Of a DNA stretch of 64,000 nt, positions 33,591-42,151 are shown piece by piece; position 1 is the stretch's first letter; the number at the start of each line of letters is the position of its first letter. Below the pieces are notes generated by a model. The model worked only from the letters and a program-made list of their open reading frames with translations. It was not told the DNA's origin and ran no database searches. The position numbers and the translations under genes are program-made. The stretch is from SAR324 cluster bacterium REDSEA-S27_B3 (GTDB lineage Bacteria > SAR324 > NAC60-12). Location: NCBI GenBank assembly GCA_001627865.1, contig LUQO01000002.1, positions 76,567 to 140,566 of the forward strand, given 5' to 3'.

Positions 33591-33767
33591 ATGAAAAGAC
33601 CTGAATATATTTGTAATATTTGCGGCAAGTCCATGTCACGGTTTCACACTTACAAAATGACGTGTCATCGTTGCGGAGAAGTTGTCTGCCGGCAGTGTAT
33701 GGTTGATCCACCAAGAGCAAAAACTCATTGGACGATTTGCCGTAAATGTGAAGGAGCATACAATTGA
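33591..33767 (+). CDS. Small zinc-ribbon/treble-clef protein
   Basis: 58 residues with eight Cys in four pairs: YICNICGKS, TCHRCGEVVCRQCM, TICRKCEG. The pattern (CxxC-x13-CxxC-x4-CxxC-x13-CxxC) resembles a FYVE-like or double zinc-ribbon fold. Its stop overlaps the next gene's ATG (TGATG), so translation is coupled. It is too short for many gene finders, but coupling and Cys spacing support it. Target unknown. Confidence 0.7.
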   Translation: MKRPEYICNICGKSMSRFHTYKMTCHRCGEVVCRQCMVDPPRAKTHWTICRKCEGAYN

Positions 33768-34582
33768 TGTGGAGGACAAATAAGAGCAGCATGCAGATAA
33801 TTATTTTCATACTGCTGCTGACAGGACTACTGGTTCAGGCGGAGTCAATTTTTGCGAAGGAGAGTTTTCGCAGTGAATTACTGTCCGGAAGCAAGTCTTC
33901 ATTTAAGCACTGGAATCTAAAACATTCCGAGATTACCGGACACAGTCATTACAGTCATCTGGAAGTAACTAAAGACGGAAAGACGTTTATTGTAGAAAAA
34001 AATGAAAACACTAAACCGGATGGGGAAGTATTCACGCGAAAGACACTCTGGTTTGATGCAGATTCAGGTGTGCCAAAATGGTATGAGGAAGAGGATTTGC
34101 GAAAGGATTTCCGGATAATCAATACCTACTCCGGAAAGGTAATGAATACAAAACTGGAAAAATCAGGAGATGTTCTGGAGTTTGAAACAGACTTAAGTAA
34201 AGAAGAGGCGGTGCCTTTTGAAGTTATTATTTACTTTCTGAGGAAACACCTGGATCGCATTCTTCAGACAGAGGATTATTCGTTTACACTTTTTCTGCCG
34301 CTGCTGGCGCTGGAACTTGAAGAAAAGGGTCTTCCGCGTTCCATGAGCATGATCCTGATGATGGTTGAGCCAAAGGAAAAATTCAGTATTGATACTCCGC
34401 TTGGTAAAATGAAAGCACGAAAAATCCTGATTTTACCTAAATCAGGATTCCTGCGTGCGATTCTTCCAAGGGAGAAAACTCATTTTGAATTTACATTTTC
34501 TGAAGATGCCCCACATCACCTGCTGCAATTTGAAGCTGGAGAAACAAGACACCTGCTGACGAAGCTGATTCTTCCGGAATAA
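33767..34582 (+). CDS. Exported protein, DUF3108-like
   Basis: 271 residues. A hydrophobic leader (IIIFILLLTGLLVQAESIFA) is followed by a beta-rich domain with HSHYSHLEVTKDGKTFIVEK, RKTLWFDADSGVPKWYEEED and LPLLALELEEKGLPRSMSMILM. The layout and final HFEFTFSEDAPHHLLQFE suggest a DUF3108-type periplasmic protein, but this is a weak call. The first ATG (33767) overlaps the upstream stop; a second at 33791 (MQIIIFILL) would also give the signal. Paired with the small zinc protein. Confidence 0.65.
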   Translation: MWRTNKSSMQIIIFILLLTGLLVQAESIFAKESFRSELLSGSKSSFKHWNLKHSEITGHSHYSHLEVTKDGKTFIVEKNENTKPDGEVFTRKTLWFDADSGVPKWYEEEDLRKDFRIINTYSGKVMNTKLEKSGDVLEFETDLSKEEAVPFEVIIYFLRKHLDRILQTEDYSFTLFLPLLALELEEKGLPRSMSMILMMVEPKEKFSIDTPLGKMKARKILILPKSGFLRAILPREKTHFEFTFSEDAPHHLLQFEAGETRHLLTKLILPE

Positions 34583-34616
34583 TTTTTCAGTTCATATTAA
34601 GCGTCCCTGATTTTAT

Positions 34617-34635
34617 CTGCTCAACAGCAGTTTTT
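34617..34635 (+). terminator. Weak rho-independent terminator
   Basis: CTGCT-CAAC-AGCAG followed by TTTTT, 34 bases after the stop of the exported-protein gene and before the convergent TerB-like gene. The stem is only 5 bp. Confidence 0.35.
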
Positions 34636-34653
34636 CCCGGAAGCATCTTTACT

Positions 34654-35121
34654 TTAATCAGTATATTCTGCCTCCAGTGAACCTCCTGCGTCTATAAGGT
34701 GCTGCATTTTGCGTTTCCAGACAATTCCCTCGCTGGCCCAGCGTATGACCACACGCACAAATTCCCTGCCAAAACCAAGTTTTCGTCCTATTTCCAAAAG
34801 GTAGTCAATTTCGTTTGCGCCGAGAATATTGTCCACCGAAATAACCGTGGCCAGGTCAATGAAGATCTTCACCTCCAATTCCCTGGTTGCGCCAGGCAGT
34901 CGGTCTAATTGAGGAAGCTTTTGGTCTTTCACGGCTTGCATCATGTTTTTCACATCTGTCTGTGTAGGCAAAAAAGAGAGGGCGCGTTCGAGATACTCTA
35001 CTTCCTCAGGGGCAATTGAACCATCTGCCGTAATTGCTCCGCAGATGGCGTTTGCAAGCCATTGTTTCTGTTCTTCGGAAAGCAACTCAGGCTGCAATCC
35101 GGATGTTAACTGTAGTACCAT
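34654..35121 (-). CDS. TerB-like (tellurite-resistance-type) domain protein
   Basis: 155 residues, helical. LANAICGAITADGSIAPEEVEYLERALSFL matches the TerB fold's helix with an acidic metal-like loop (ADGSIAPEE), and LATVISVDNILGANEIDYLLEIGRKLGF repeats the pattern (VDNILGANEID). TerB-like domains are cytosolic and often linked to stress or membrane-associated systems; the function here is unknown. Convergent with the exported-protein gene, divergent from phoH. Confidence 0.7.
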   Translation of the reverse strand: MVLQLTSGLQPELLSEEQKQWLANAICGAITADGSIAPEEVEYLERALSFLPTQTDVKNMMQAVKDQKLPQLDRLPGATRELEVKIFIDLATVISVDNILGANEIDYLLEIGRKLGFGREFVRVVIRWASEGIVWKRKMQHLIDAGGSLEAEYTD

Positions 35122-35331
35122 TTATAACCTTTACTATGATTAAATAAGCAGAGTTAATCACAACTCTTACCAAACTTTTACCCCAGATTTTCTCAAAGTG
35201 CAAGAATTTGAAATTTACACTGCTTAATTTTTGTGTCCTTTGAGCAATCAATCGTTCACATTGTATTGTTTACAATTTGCTGAAATCTTCACAGAATAAT
35301 CTTCCACAGACTTGACAAGATTTCTCTTGGA

Positions 35332-35360
35332 TTGACGATCTGCGCAGGCTGGTTTATAAT
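35332..35360 (+). promoter_or_regulatory. Strong sigma70-type promoter for phoH
   Basis: TTGACG, 17-base spacer, TATAAT: a perfect -10 and near-perfect -35. Transcription would start near 35367, about 118 bases before the PhoH ATG. The rest of the 363-base gap 35122-35484 shows no gene. Confidence 0.75.
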
Positions 35361-35484
35361 GTAGCCCATTCAAATCTGGAATATAAGCGGTTTATTCTGT
35401 AAAAAAAATACAAATCAACAATTTGCACTGTATGCTTCACCTGCTGAAAACCGGGCTCAGTTATTTGTTCCTGACAAAAATTAC

Positions 35485-36825
35485 ATGAGCACCTTGTCAG
35501 TTTGCGTTCTTGATATCAGTGTTCTGCTTTATACACCGGAAGCACTTTATGACTTTCCTGATAAAGAGATTGTGCTCCCTGTTGGTCTCCTTGAGGAACT
35601 GGATGCTGTAAAACTGGAGTTGGGAGAAAAAGGACGTTCGGCTCAAATTGTCACCCAAATCTTGGATGAATGCCGGCAATATGGTAATCTTGCGGAAGGT
35701 GTCTGCCTGCCGAATGGCGGCAAATTAAGGATTGAGCTTGCAAGCCCGGAGTCCGGTTCTTTGCCGTATAACCTTGATTTACAAAGTATTTCAAACCGCG
35801 TTCTTGCTGTTGCCTGGACATTAAGCCAAAAAAACAAAAATGTTGTTTTTGTTTCACAGGATGAAAATTCAAGAACCAAAGCAGGCTTACTAAATGTTCA
35901 GACTGTTTTTTACCAGGGAAACAGGCTCGATGATTCAATCCTTTATTCAGGGATGCATCATTTTGAGGTTGACAAGAAAAAATTACGCAAACTGTCTAAC
36001 CAGGAATCTATTTCAACAGATGAGATATTTTCTGAGCAGCAGCAACAGGAGGAAATAAATCCAAATGAAGGTCTGCTGCTGAGCAGTCCTGAAGCTCTGG
36101 ATGAAGAAGTTTTAGCTACATTTAATTCGGAAAAGAATTGTTTTGAACAGGTTTCAAAGGAACAGGGGGTTTGGGGAATCAGGGCAAGAAATCCTGAGCA
36201 GCGTCTTGCACTTGCATTGCTGCAGAATCCGGAGATTTCGGTTGTCACACTGAGTGGAAAATCCGGCACAGGCAAAACTTTGCTGGCTCTTGCTGTGGGC
36301 TTGCAGCAAATGATGGTAGAAAATATGTATTCACGTATGCTGGCTTCACGACCTATTTTTCCCATGGGTCGTGACCTGGGTTATCTCCCGGGAGATACTC
36401 AGGAAAAACTGGCGCCATGGATGCAGCCGATTTTCGATAATCTGGAGTTGCTGATCAATAATCCTGCTTCAAAAAGCTTTTCAAAACGTGACAGTTATCA
36501 TGAGCTGATGAACAGGGGAATGTTGATTGTGGAACCGTTGACTTACATCCGAGGACGAACGATTCCGAATCAGTACATGATTGTTGATGAAGCACAGAAC
36601 CTCACTCCACATGAAATGAAAACCATAGTGACACGTGCGGGTGAAGGAACCAAAATCGTCTTAACAGGTGATCCGAATCAAATTGACAATCCGGATGTAA
36701 ACCTCTCTTCAAATGGACTTAGCACGCTGGTGGAAAGTTTCAAGCAGTCAGCGCTGGCAGGGCATGTGCGCCTAACCAGTTGTGAGCGCTCACCACTGGC
36801 GGAACTGGCGGCAACTTTGCTGTAG
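35485..36825 (+). CDS. PhoH family protein with N-terminal PIN domain (YlaK type)
   Basis: 446 residues. The PIN-like nuclease domain (about 1-145) begins SVCVLDISVLLYTPEALYDF (usual LDTNVLL) and has VLPVGLLEELD and VVFVSQDENSRTKA. The PhoH ATPase domain has Walker A VTLSGKSGTGKTLLALA, RPIFPMGRDLGYLPGD and Walker B YMIVDEAQNLTPHE, plus TRAGEGTKIVLTGDPNQID. Members are RNA helicase-nuclease-like and cytosolic. Asn is replaced by Ser in the first PIN box, so its nuclease activity is uncertain. It has its own promoter at 35332. Confidence 0.9.
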   Translation: MSTLSVCVLDISVLLYTPEALYDFPDKEIVLPVGLLEELDAVKLELGEKGRSAQIVTQILDECRQYGNLAEGVCLPNGGKLRIELASPESGSLPYNLDLQSISNRVLAVAWTLSQKNKNVVFVSQDENSRTKAGLLNVQTVFYQGNRLDDSILYSGMHHFEVDKKKLRKLSNQESISTDEIFSEQQQQEEINPNEGLLLSSPEALDEEVLATFNSEKNCFEQVSKEQGVWGIRARNPEQRLALALLQNPEISVVTLSGKSGTGKTLLALAVGLQQMMVENMYSRMLASRPIFPMGRDLGYLPGDTQEKLAPWMQPIFDNLELLINNPASKSFSKRDSYHELMNRGMLIVEPLTYIRGRTIPNQYMIVDEAQNLTPHEMKTIVTRAGEGTKIVLTGDPNQIDNPDVNLSSNGLSTLVESFKQSALAGHVRLTSCERSPLAELAATLL

Positions 36826-36892
36826 AGCAGGAGTAAATAAGAACTGAGTGTTAACTGTAAAAACTTTGAACGATCAAATTTGAGCAAACTAA

Positions 36893-38146
36893 ATGTCTTT
36901 AGAATGGAATATAAAACCACCTCCGCCCTCTGAGTTTGCTGATCGGGAGGTCCGTTTAACCGGTTCACATTTGTCCGGAAAACGTGTTGCGTTACTGATT
37001 ACAGGCAGCATCGCAGCCTACCGAATGCCTGATTTGGTACGTGATTACCGCAGGGAAGGCGCAGACGTAGTTGTTTACGCAACTAATGAGGGGCTGCGTT
37101 ATGTTTCCAAAGATGCTCTTGAGTGGTGCTCACAGAATCCTGTCATTGACCACTTTACATTTGATGCAGAACATTTAAGCGACTCCACTCCATTTGATGT
37201 ATTTGTTATCGCTCCGGCATCCTACAACATATTGAATAAGGCAGCGCTTGGAATTGCTGACTGTGTTGTTTCCTCGGCCATTGCGGCGGCACTTGGAAGA
37301 ATGGAGCGACTGGGTATTCCGATTTTGTTTGCTCCGGCAATGCACGGTTCGATGCATAACAAAATCCTGACCCGTTCCATGCAGACATTGCAGGACATGG
37401 GTGTCGACCTGATTCCGCCCATACAAACTCATGGCAAAAATAATTTAGCATCTTTGGAGATGATAGTGGCTGCCACAATCAGGTCGCTTAGTAAATCCTC
37501 ACTTTATGGTAAATCTGTGCTTATCACAGGTGGTCCTACTCCTGTTCCGTTGGACAATATACGAAGCATCACCACATATTTTACCGGAACACTTTCCATA
37601 CAGATTGCAAGGGAAGCGTGGCTGCGCGGGGCATCAGTTGAATTGATTCTGGGTAAGGGAAGCCGGTCTGCTCCGGATTTTATTAATACTAAAATTGCTG
37701 CAACATTTGAAGATTATGCAAATATTTTGAAAGAGTCACTTCAGCAACAGTCTTTCGACTGGGGAATTTTTACTGCAGCGGTTGCGGACTTTCAGCCTGT
37801 TTCAGTTTTTCAAGGGAAATTATCAAGCAAGATAAAACAGTTGGATTTAAAACTGATGCCGACACCAAAGTTGATTGAAGAAGTACGACAGAATTTTCCT
37901 GATTTGAGTATGGTCACTTTCAAGTATGAAGAAAATGTATCTCATGAAGAGCTGATGAGCATTGCAAAAAAACCATTCTCAAATAAAATCTGTCCCCAGA
38001 TTGTTGTGGCAAACCGCGCTGAAGAATTTAAACCTGATGGAACCCAGGTAGCATGGGTAATCCAGCCTGAAAATGAGCCGGAAAAACATGTAGGAAAGGA
38101 AGACATCGCGAACGCCATTCTCAGCCGCATCGAACAGTCCTGCTGA
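36893..38146 (+). CDS. CoaBC-like phosphopantothenoylcysteine decarboxylase/synthetase, divergent
   Basis: 417 residues of the two-domain CoaBC architecture. The flavoprotein half has VALLITGSIAAYRMPDLVRDY, FVIAPASYNILNKAALGIAD and ILFAPAMHGSMHNK. The synthetase half has SVLITGGPTPVPLDNIRSIT, then TYFTGTLSIQIAREAW, ILGKGSR, and TAAVADFQPV. Canonical CoaC has PAMNxxM, with a catalytic Asn; here it is PAMHGSM. Canonical CoaB has ISNxSSGxMG; here it is TTYFTGTLS. The final steps of pantothenate-to-CoA conversion are the family's job, but these substitutions make a standard CoaBC role doubtful. It lies 68 bases after phoH. Confidence 0.7.
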   Translation: MSLEWNIKPPPPSEFADREVRLTGSHLSGKRVALLITGSIAAYRMPDLVRDYRREGADVVVYATNEGLRYVSKDALEWCSQNPVIDHFTFDAEHLSDSTPFDVFVIAPASYNILNKAALGIADCVVSSAIAAALGRMERLGIPILFAPAMHGSMHNKILTRSMQTLQDMGVDLIPPIQTHGKNNLASLEMIVAATIRSLSKSSLYGKSVLITGGPTPVPLDNIRSITTYFTGTLSIQIAREAWLRGASVELILGKGSRSAPDFINTKIAATFEDYANILKESLQQQSFDWGIFTAAVADFQPVSVFQGKLSSKIKQLDLKLMPTPKLIEEVRQNFPDLSMVTFKYEENVSHEELMSIAKKPFSNKICPQIVVANRAEEFKPDGTQVAWVIQPENEPEKHVGKEDIANAILSRIEQSC

Positions 38147-38301
38147 TAAATCAATAGTCCGCTTTCGTTTTCTTTTTTGTTTCAGAGATGTAGGCTTGCT
38201 GCAATTACCGGCTGTAAAACAGCAGGCGAGATTTTCGTTCAGTTTGATATACCTGCGCCAATCATTTAATTTCCAAAACACAATTCAAAGTAAACAACTA
38301 A

Positions 38302-38904
38302 ATGCTTGACAGCAGGGTAAACACAATTTTGCATCCGGCAATGAATAGCCTGGTGAATTATATTCCCCGCCAAATTTCCGCGAACACAATCACGCTTTTT
38401 GGATTCGTAATTGGCTTGATGGCAGTTCCTTTACTCTGGTTTAAGTTGTACTCCGCCGCGTTGGCAGTGATATTGATCAACCGTTTTTTGGACGGACTTG
38501 ATGGTGCAGTTGCTCGCAAAAACGGAATCACAGATTTAGGCGGATACCTGGACATAACCTGTGATTTTATTTTTTATTCCGGGGTTATTCTGGGATTCGC
38601 ACTGGCTTATCCGGAGCAAAATGGTTTAGCCGCAGCGTTTTTGATTTTTTCTTTCATTGGCACAGGATGCAGCTTCCTGGCCTTTGCCGCTGCAGCAGAA
38701 AAACACGGTATTTCTTCTGATGCACATGGAAAAAAGGGATTCTATTATCTTGGAGGATTGATAGAGGGAACAGAAACAATTCTGTTTTATGTCATCATTT
38801 GTTTGTTTCCGGAGTATTTCCCGATACTGGCAGTGATATTCGGAATCACCTGCTGGCTCACAGTTTGCGGTCGTTTCGGTACAGCGTTTTCTTTGCTGCG
38901 TTAA
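38302..38904 (+). CDS. CDP-alcohol phosphatidyltransferase family protein
   Basis: 200 residues, several hydrophobic helices. The family motif is FLDGLDGAVARKNGITDLGG-YLDITCDF: DG, AR, G and two Asp in order, though the gap after AR is one residue shorter than the consensus. The enzymes transfer an alcohol head group to a CDP-diacylglycerol or similar in the inner membrane. The acceptor (glycerol-P, serine, inositol-P or other) cannot be read. The start at 38302 matches the usual distance to the motif. Confidence 0.83.
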   Translation: MLDSRVNTILHPAMNSLVNYIPRQISANTITLFGFVIGLMAVPLLWFKLYSAALAVILINRFLDGLDGAVARKNGITDLGGYLDITCDFIFYSGVILGFALAYPEQNGLAAAFLIFSFIGTGCSFLAFAAAAEKHGISSDAHGKKGFYYLGGLIEGTETILFYVIICLFPEYFPILAVIFGITCWLTVCGRFGTAFSLLR

Positions 38905-38940
38905 AAAAACCTGCAATAGAGTGATTTCAGGAATTATTTG

Positions 38941-40110
38941 CTATGTCTTCACAAATAATTTCCTCGGCACATTGGCCAACGGTTCCGCTTCTGTTTCCGT
39001 GATGACGATGCTTTCAGTGATTTCAATCCCCCAGTCATCAAACCAGAGAGCGGGCATGAAGTGAAAAGTCATGTTCGGTTCAAGCACTGTCTTGTCTCCG
39101 GGACGAAAGCTGACGGTACGTTCCCCCCAGTCCGGAGGATAGCTCAAACCGATGGCATATCCGCAGCGGCTTGTTTTTTCAAAACCGTGTCTGGCAATGG
39201 TTTCGCGCCAGGCCGCCTCAATATCTTCAGCAAAGTTCCCGGGTTTGGCAGCCTCTAATCCTGCATCAATTCCTTCCAGCACAGCTTTTTCAACTTCAAG
39301 GTACTTTTTTGGAGGCGACCCCAGATAGACCGTGCGGCAAAGCGGGCAGTGGTAGCGCTGGTAACACCCAGCAATTTCAAAGAATGTCCCGGAATTGTCC
39401 GGTATTGGCTGATCATCCCAGGTCAGGTGAGGAGCTGATGCGTCTGCGTCGGTGGGTGTCATCGGTACAATCGCCGGATAGTCTCCACCCGCGCCTGCAA
39501 CACCGGAAATGGCCGAGTGATATATTTCTGCCACTAGATGATTTTTACGCATTCCCGGTTCAATTACTTCCAATATGCGGTCGTACATATTTTCCACAAT
39601 CCGGGCAGCATTGCGCATGTACTCAAGCTCACGCGGCGACTTAACGGTGCGCTGCCAGTTGACCAGTCCGGTGGCGTCAGTGAAACTGGATTCAGGAAGA
39701 TTTTTCTGCAGCGATTCCAGGCAGGCGGCAGAAAAATAATAGTTGTCTTTTTCCACTCCGATGGTTTTTTTGGTCCAGCCATTTTCGTTGAAAATTCCAC
39801 TCAAATAATCCATCGGATGCTTGAGTGGATTTTGCACATAATCATCCGGATAGCCGATGATATTATCATGCTGCATGAACACTGTGCGCTTTGCACCATT
39901 GGCGTCCATACCACGTCCGTACCACAGTGGTTCGTCCTCCAACGCAAGCACTACGCACTGATGTACATAAAATGACCAGCCGTCATAGCCTGTCAGCCAG
40001 GCCATGTTCGAAGGATCACTGACAATGAGTAATTCAATGTTTTTATCATCCATTGACTGGCGAACTTTGTTTATTCGAACCAGATATTCTTCTTTTTCAA
40101 ATGCGGGCAT
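38941..40110 (-). CDS. doeA: Ectoine hydrolase DoeA (M24 family)
   Basis: 389 residues, recognisable across its length: SDPSNMAWLTGYDGWSFYVHQ, YGRGMDANGAKRTVFMQHDN, IIGYPDDYVQNPLKHPMDYL, GLVNWQRTVKSPRELEYMR, GGDYPAIVPMTPTDADASAP, HLTWDDQPI, FFEIAGCYQRYHCPLCRTVY, IGLSYPPDWGERT and PNMTFHFMPALWFDDWGIEI. These are hallmarks of DoeA (EutD), which opens the ectoine ring to N-acetyl-diaminobutyrate in the cytosol. Metal-ligand spacing differs from true M24 peptidases, as usual for DoeA. It is last in a six-gene minus-strand set, with a 101-base gap after eutC. Confidence 0.92.
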   Translation of the reverse strand: MPAFEKEEYLVRINKVRQSMDDKNIELLIVSDPSNMAWLTGYDGWSFYVHQCVVLALEDEPLWYGRGMDANGAKRTVFMQHDNIIGYPDDYVQNPLKHPMDYLSGIFNENGWTKKTIGVEKDNYYFSAACLESLQKNLPESSFTDATGLVNWQRTVKSPRELEYMRNAARIVENMYDRILEVIEPGMRKNHLVAEIYHSAISGVAGAGGDYPAIVPMTPTDADASAPHLTWDDQPIPDNSGTFFEIAGCYQRYHCPLCRTVYLGSPPKKYLEVEKAVLEGIDAGLEAAKPGNFAEDIEAAWRETIARHGFEKTSRCGYAIGLSYPPDWGERTVSFRPGDKTVLEPNMTFHFMPALWFDDWGIEITESIVITETEAEPLANVPRKLFVKT

Positions 40111-40211
40111 GTTTTCCTTTGTAAATAGCTCTCAGCAAATAGTTGTCAGTTATTGGCTTTTTGTTCTAAGTTTTTTGATGAATGAGGATAGCATTTTCTT
40201 GATTTGTGTCA

Positions 40212-41186
40212 TCACTCAATATTATTCCCTAAACCCAATCCAACAGCCTTCTCAAAAGCATACACTGCTATCGCGGTATCCTGTACTCCAGTGCCTGTTA
40301 GGTCGCAGATCGTAATGTCGTTCTCATCCTGACGGCCCTTAATATTTCCGGAGATTACGCTGCCGAGTTCGGCAACTGTTTCCGGAGCCATTCCCGCGAC
40401 TTTGGCATGGTGCAGTTCACCCAATGATTCGGACTGGCTTACGCTGTCGCATACGAAGCAGTCCGCCTTTTGAAGCAGTTCCGGTGCTAGTTCGTTTTTC
40501 TCTGCCTGATCGGAACCCATGGCAGTGATGTGTGTTCCCGGTCGCACCCAGTCTACTTCCACCAACGGCATGTGGCTTGGAGTAGTCGTGACAATCAAAT
40601 CGGAAGTTTCGACTAAAGTTCGCCGCTCGGTTTGCGCCGATACCGGAACACCAAGCGCGACTTCCATTTCGTTCCGGTACTTTTCCGTTTCTTCCGGAAC
40701 AGGCGACCAGACCTGCAAACTCTCAAACTTTCGTACTAATTTCAGAGCTTGTGCCTGCAAACGTGCCTGCGCTCCGGCACCAATTATTCCGACTGTTTTG
40801 ATTTCAGGATTTGCCAGATTTTCGGCAGCCAAAGCTCCGGCAAGTGCAGTGCGGATTTCAGTGAGATAGCCCTTGTCCAGCAGCAGTGCCTCAATCAGCC
40901 CGGTTTGCGAACTGAACAAAATCATCAGCCCGTTGAGGCTTGGCAGGCCCAGTTTTGGATTGTCAAAAAAGCCCGGACTGACCTTGATAGCGAACTTCGA
41001 AACCCCCTTAATGTAAGCTGTTTTGACGTCAACCTCACCGTTGTATTCGGCTATTGCCATGCTCAGCACAGGCGGCATCGACACATGTCCTGCTGAAAGT
41101 GCAACAAAGCCTTCGCGAATCACCGAGAGCGCGTCGGTATCCAGTTTGACAATCTGCTCCAGCTCTGCGCGTGTAAGGATTTTCAT
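40212..41186 (-). CDS. eutC: EutC-type ornithine cyclodeaminase family protein
   Basis: 324 residues of the ornithine cyclodeaminase/mu-crystallin family: HVSMPPVLSMAIAEYNGEVD, KVSPGFFDNPKLGLPSLNGLM, TAYIKG, the Rossmann motif VGIIGAGAQARLQAQAL, and GTHITAMGSDQAEKNEL. In ectoine-utilisation clusters this protein (EutC) lies next to EutB and is tied to hydroxyectoine use; its precise reaction is not settled. It overlaps eutB by 4 bases, so translation is coupled. Confidence 0.85.
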   Translation of the reverse strand: MKILTRAELEQIVKLDTDALSVIREGFVALSAGHVSMPPVLSMAIAEYNGEVDVKTAYIKGVSKFAIKVSPGFFDNPKLGLPSLNGLMILFSSQTGLIEALLLDKGYLTEIRTALAGALAAENLANPEIKTVGIIGAGAQARLQAQALKLVRKFESLQVWSPVPEETEKYRNEMEVALGVPVSAQTERRTLVETSDLIVTTTPSHMPLVEVDWVRPGTHITAMGSDQAEKNELAPELLQKADCFVCDSVSQSESLGELHHAKVAGMAPETVAELGSVISGNIKGRQDENDITICDLTGTGVQDTAIAVYAFEKAVGLGLGNNIE

Positions 41187-42151
41187 GCGGATTCAAGTAC
41201 CTTTCGCAGTGTATCCGTGGCAATGTTGTTACCGCTGTAAACAAGGGCTGCATTCTGGCCGCGCACCTCCAGCTTTTTTGCCAGCAAGGCTGCCACCCCG
41301 ACTGCAGCACCACCTTCGAGCACAAATTTCTGGGTTTCAAAAACGTAGCTCATTGCCTGAGCGATTTCTTTTTCGCTGACCAGCAGGGTTTGGTCCACAA
41401 GCTCACGCACTAACTCAAAGGTGTAGCGGTTGTCCAGGCCGATGCCCCCGCCGAGGCTGTCCGCCAGACTTTCTTCTTCCTCGACGGCAACCGGTTTTCC
41501 GGCTTCAAGACTGAGTACCATCGCAGGACCGTTTTCCATGGTGACCCCTATTACACGGATGTCTTTTGATACGGCCTTGAGCGCAACCGCAATGCCTCCG
41601 ATCAGTCCTCCTCCGGAGAGCGGCACTACCACGCAGTCAAGTTCCGGAAAGTCCTCCAGCAGTTCCAGACCGATCGTGCCCTGTCCGGCAATTACGTCCG
41701 GATGATCAAATGGTGAAATCGGCACCAATTCTTCTACAGCTGTAAGCCGGTTGGCTTCAATTTCCGCTTCGTCCTGGGAACTGCCGACGACTCGTACATC
41801 AGCACCCAGCGATTTGATGGCATCTACCTTGTTCTTCGGTACCAGTTCTGAGAGGCAGATCACCGCCCGGACACCCTGTTCCCGCGCCGCGTAAGCCACA
41901 CCTCGTCCGTGATTTCCTGTGGAAACGGCCACAACTCCGTGTTTCCGTTGCTCTTCGCTTAGCCGCAAAATCGCGTTGGTTGCACCGCGCAATTTGAAGG
42001 CTCCTGTGGGCTGCAGGGTTTCCAGCTTGCACCAGATTTCTGCGTCACAGCGTTCAGAAAGTGCGTGTGCCCGCACCAGCGGCGTACGTGTAACATACGG
42101 TGCAATTCGTTTTTTAGCCTGGTAGATTTGCTGCAGGGAAATGTCCATCAT
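41183..42151 (-). CDS. eutB: EutB-type threonine dehydratase-like PLP enzyme
   Basis: 322 residues. Fold-type II PLP enzyme: the PLP Lys lies in PTGAFKLRGATNAI, the phosphate loop in VPLSGGGLIGGIAVAL, and STGNHGRGVAYAA is the usual Asn box. Sequence and place identify EutB of hydroxyectoine utilisation clusters. It probably removes the hydroxyl-linked water or amine from hydroxyectoine-derived intermediates; the biochemical step is inferred. It lies between the aspartate kinase (4-base overlap) and eutC (4-base overlap). Confidence 0.87.
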   Translation of the reverse strand: MMDISLQQIYQAKKRIAPYVTRTPLVRAHALSERCDAEIWCKLETLQPTGAFKLRGATNAILRLSEEQRKHGVVAVSTGNHGRGVAYAAREQGVRAVICLSELVPKNKVDAIKSLGADVRVVGSSQDEAEIEANRLTAVEELVPISPFDHPDVIAGQGTIGLELLEDFPELDCVVVPLSGGGLIGGIAVALKAVSKDIRVIGVTMENGPAMVLSLEAGKPVAVEEEESLADSLGGGIGLDNRYTFELVRELVDQTLLVSEKEIAQAMSYVFETQKFVLEGGAAVGVAALLAKKLEVRGQNAALVYSGNNIATDTLRKVLESA

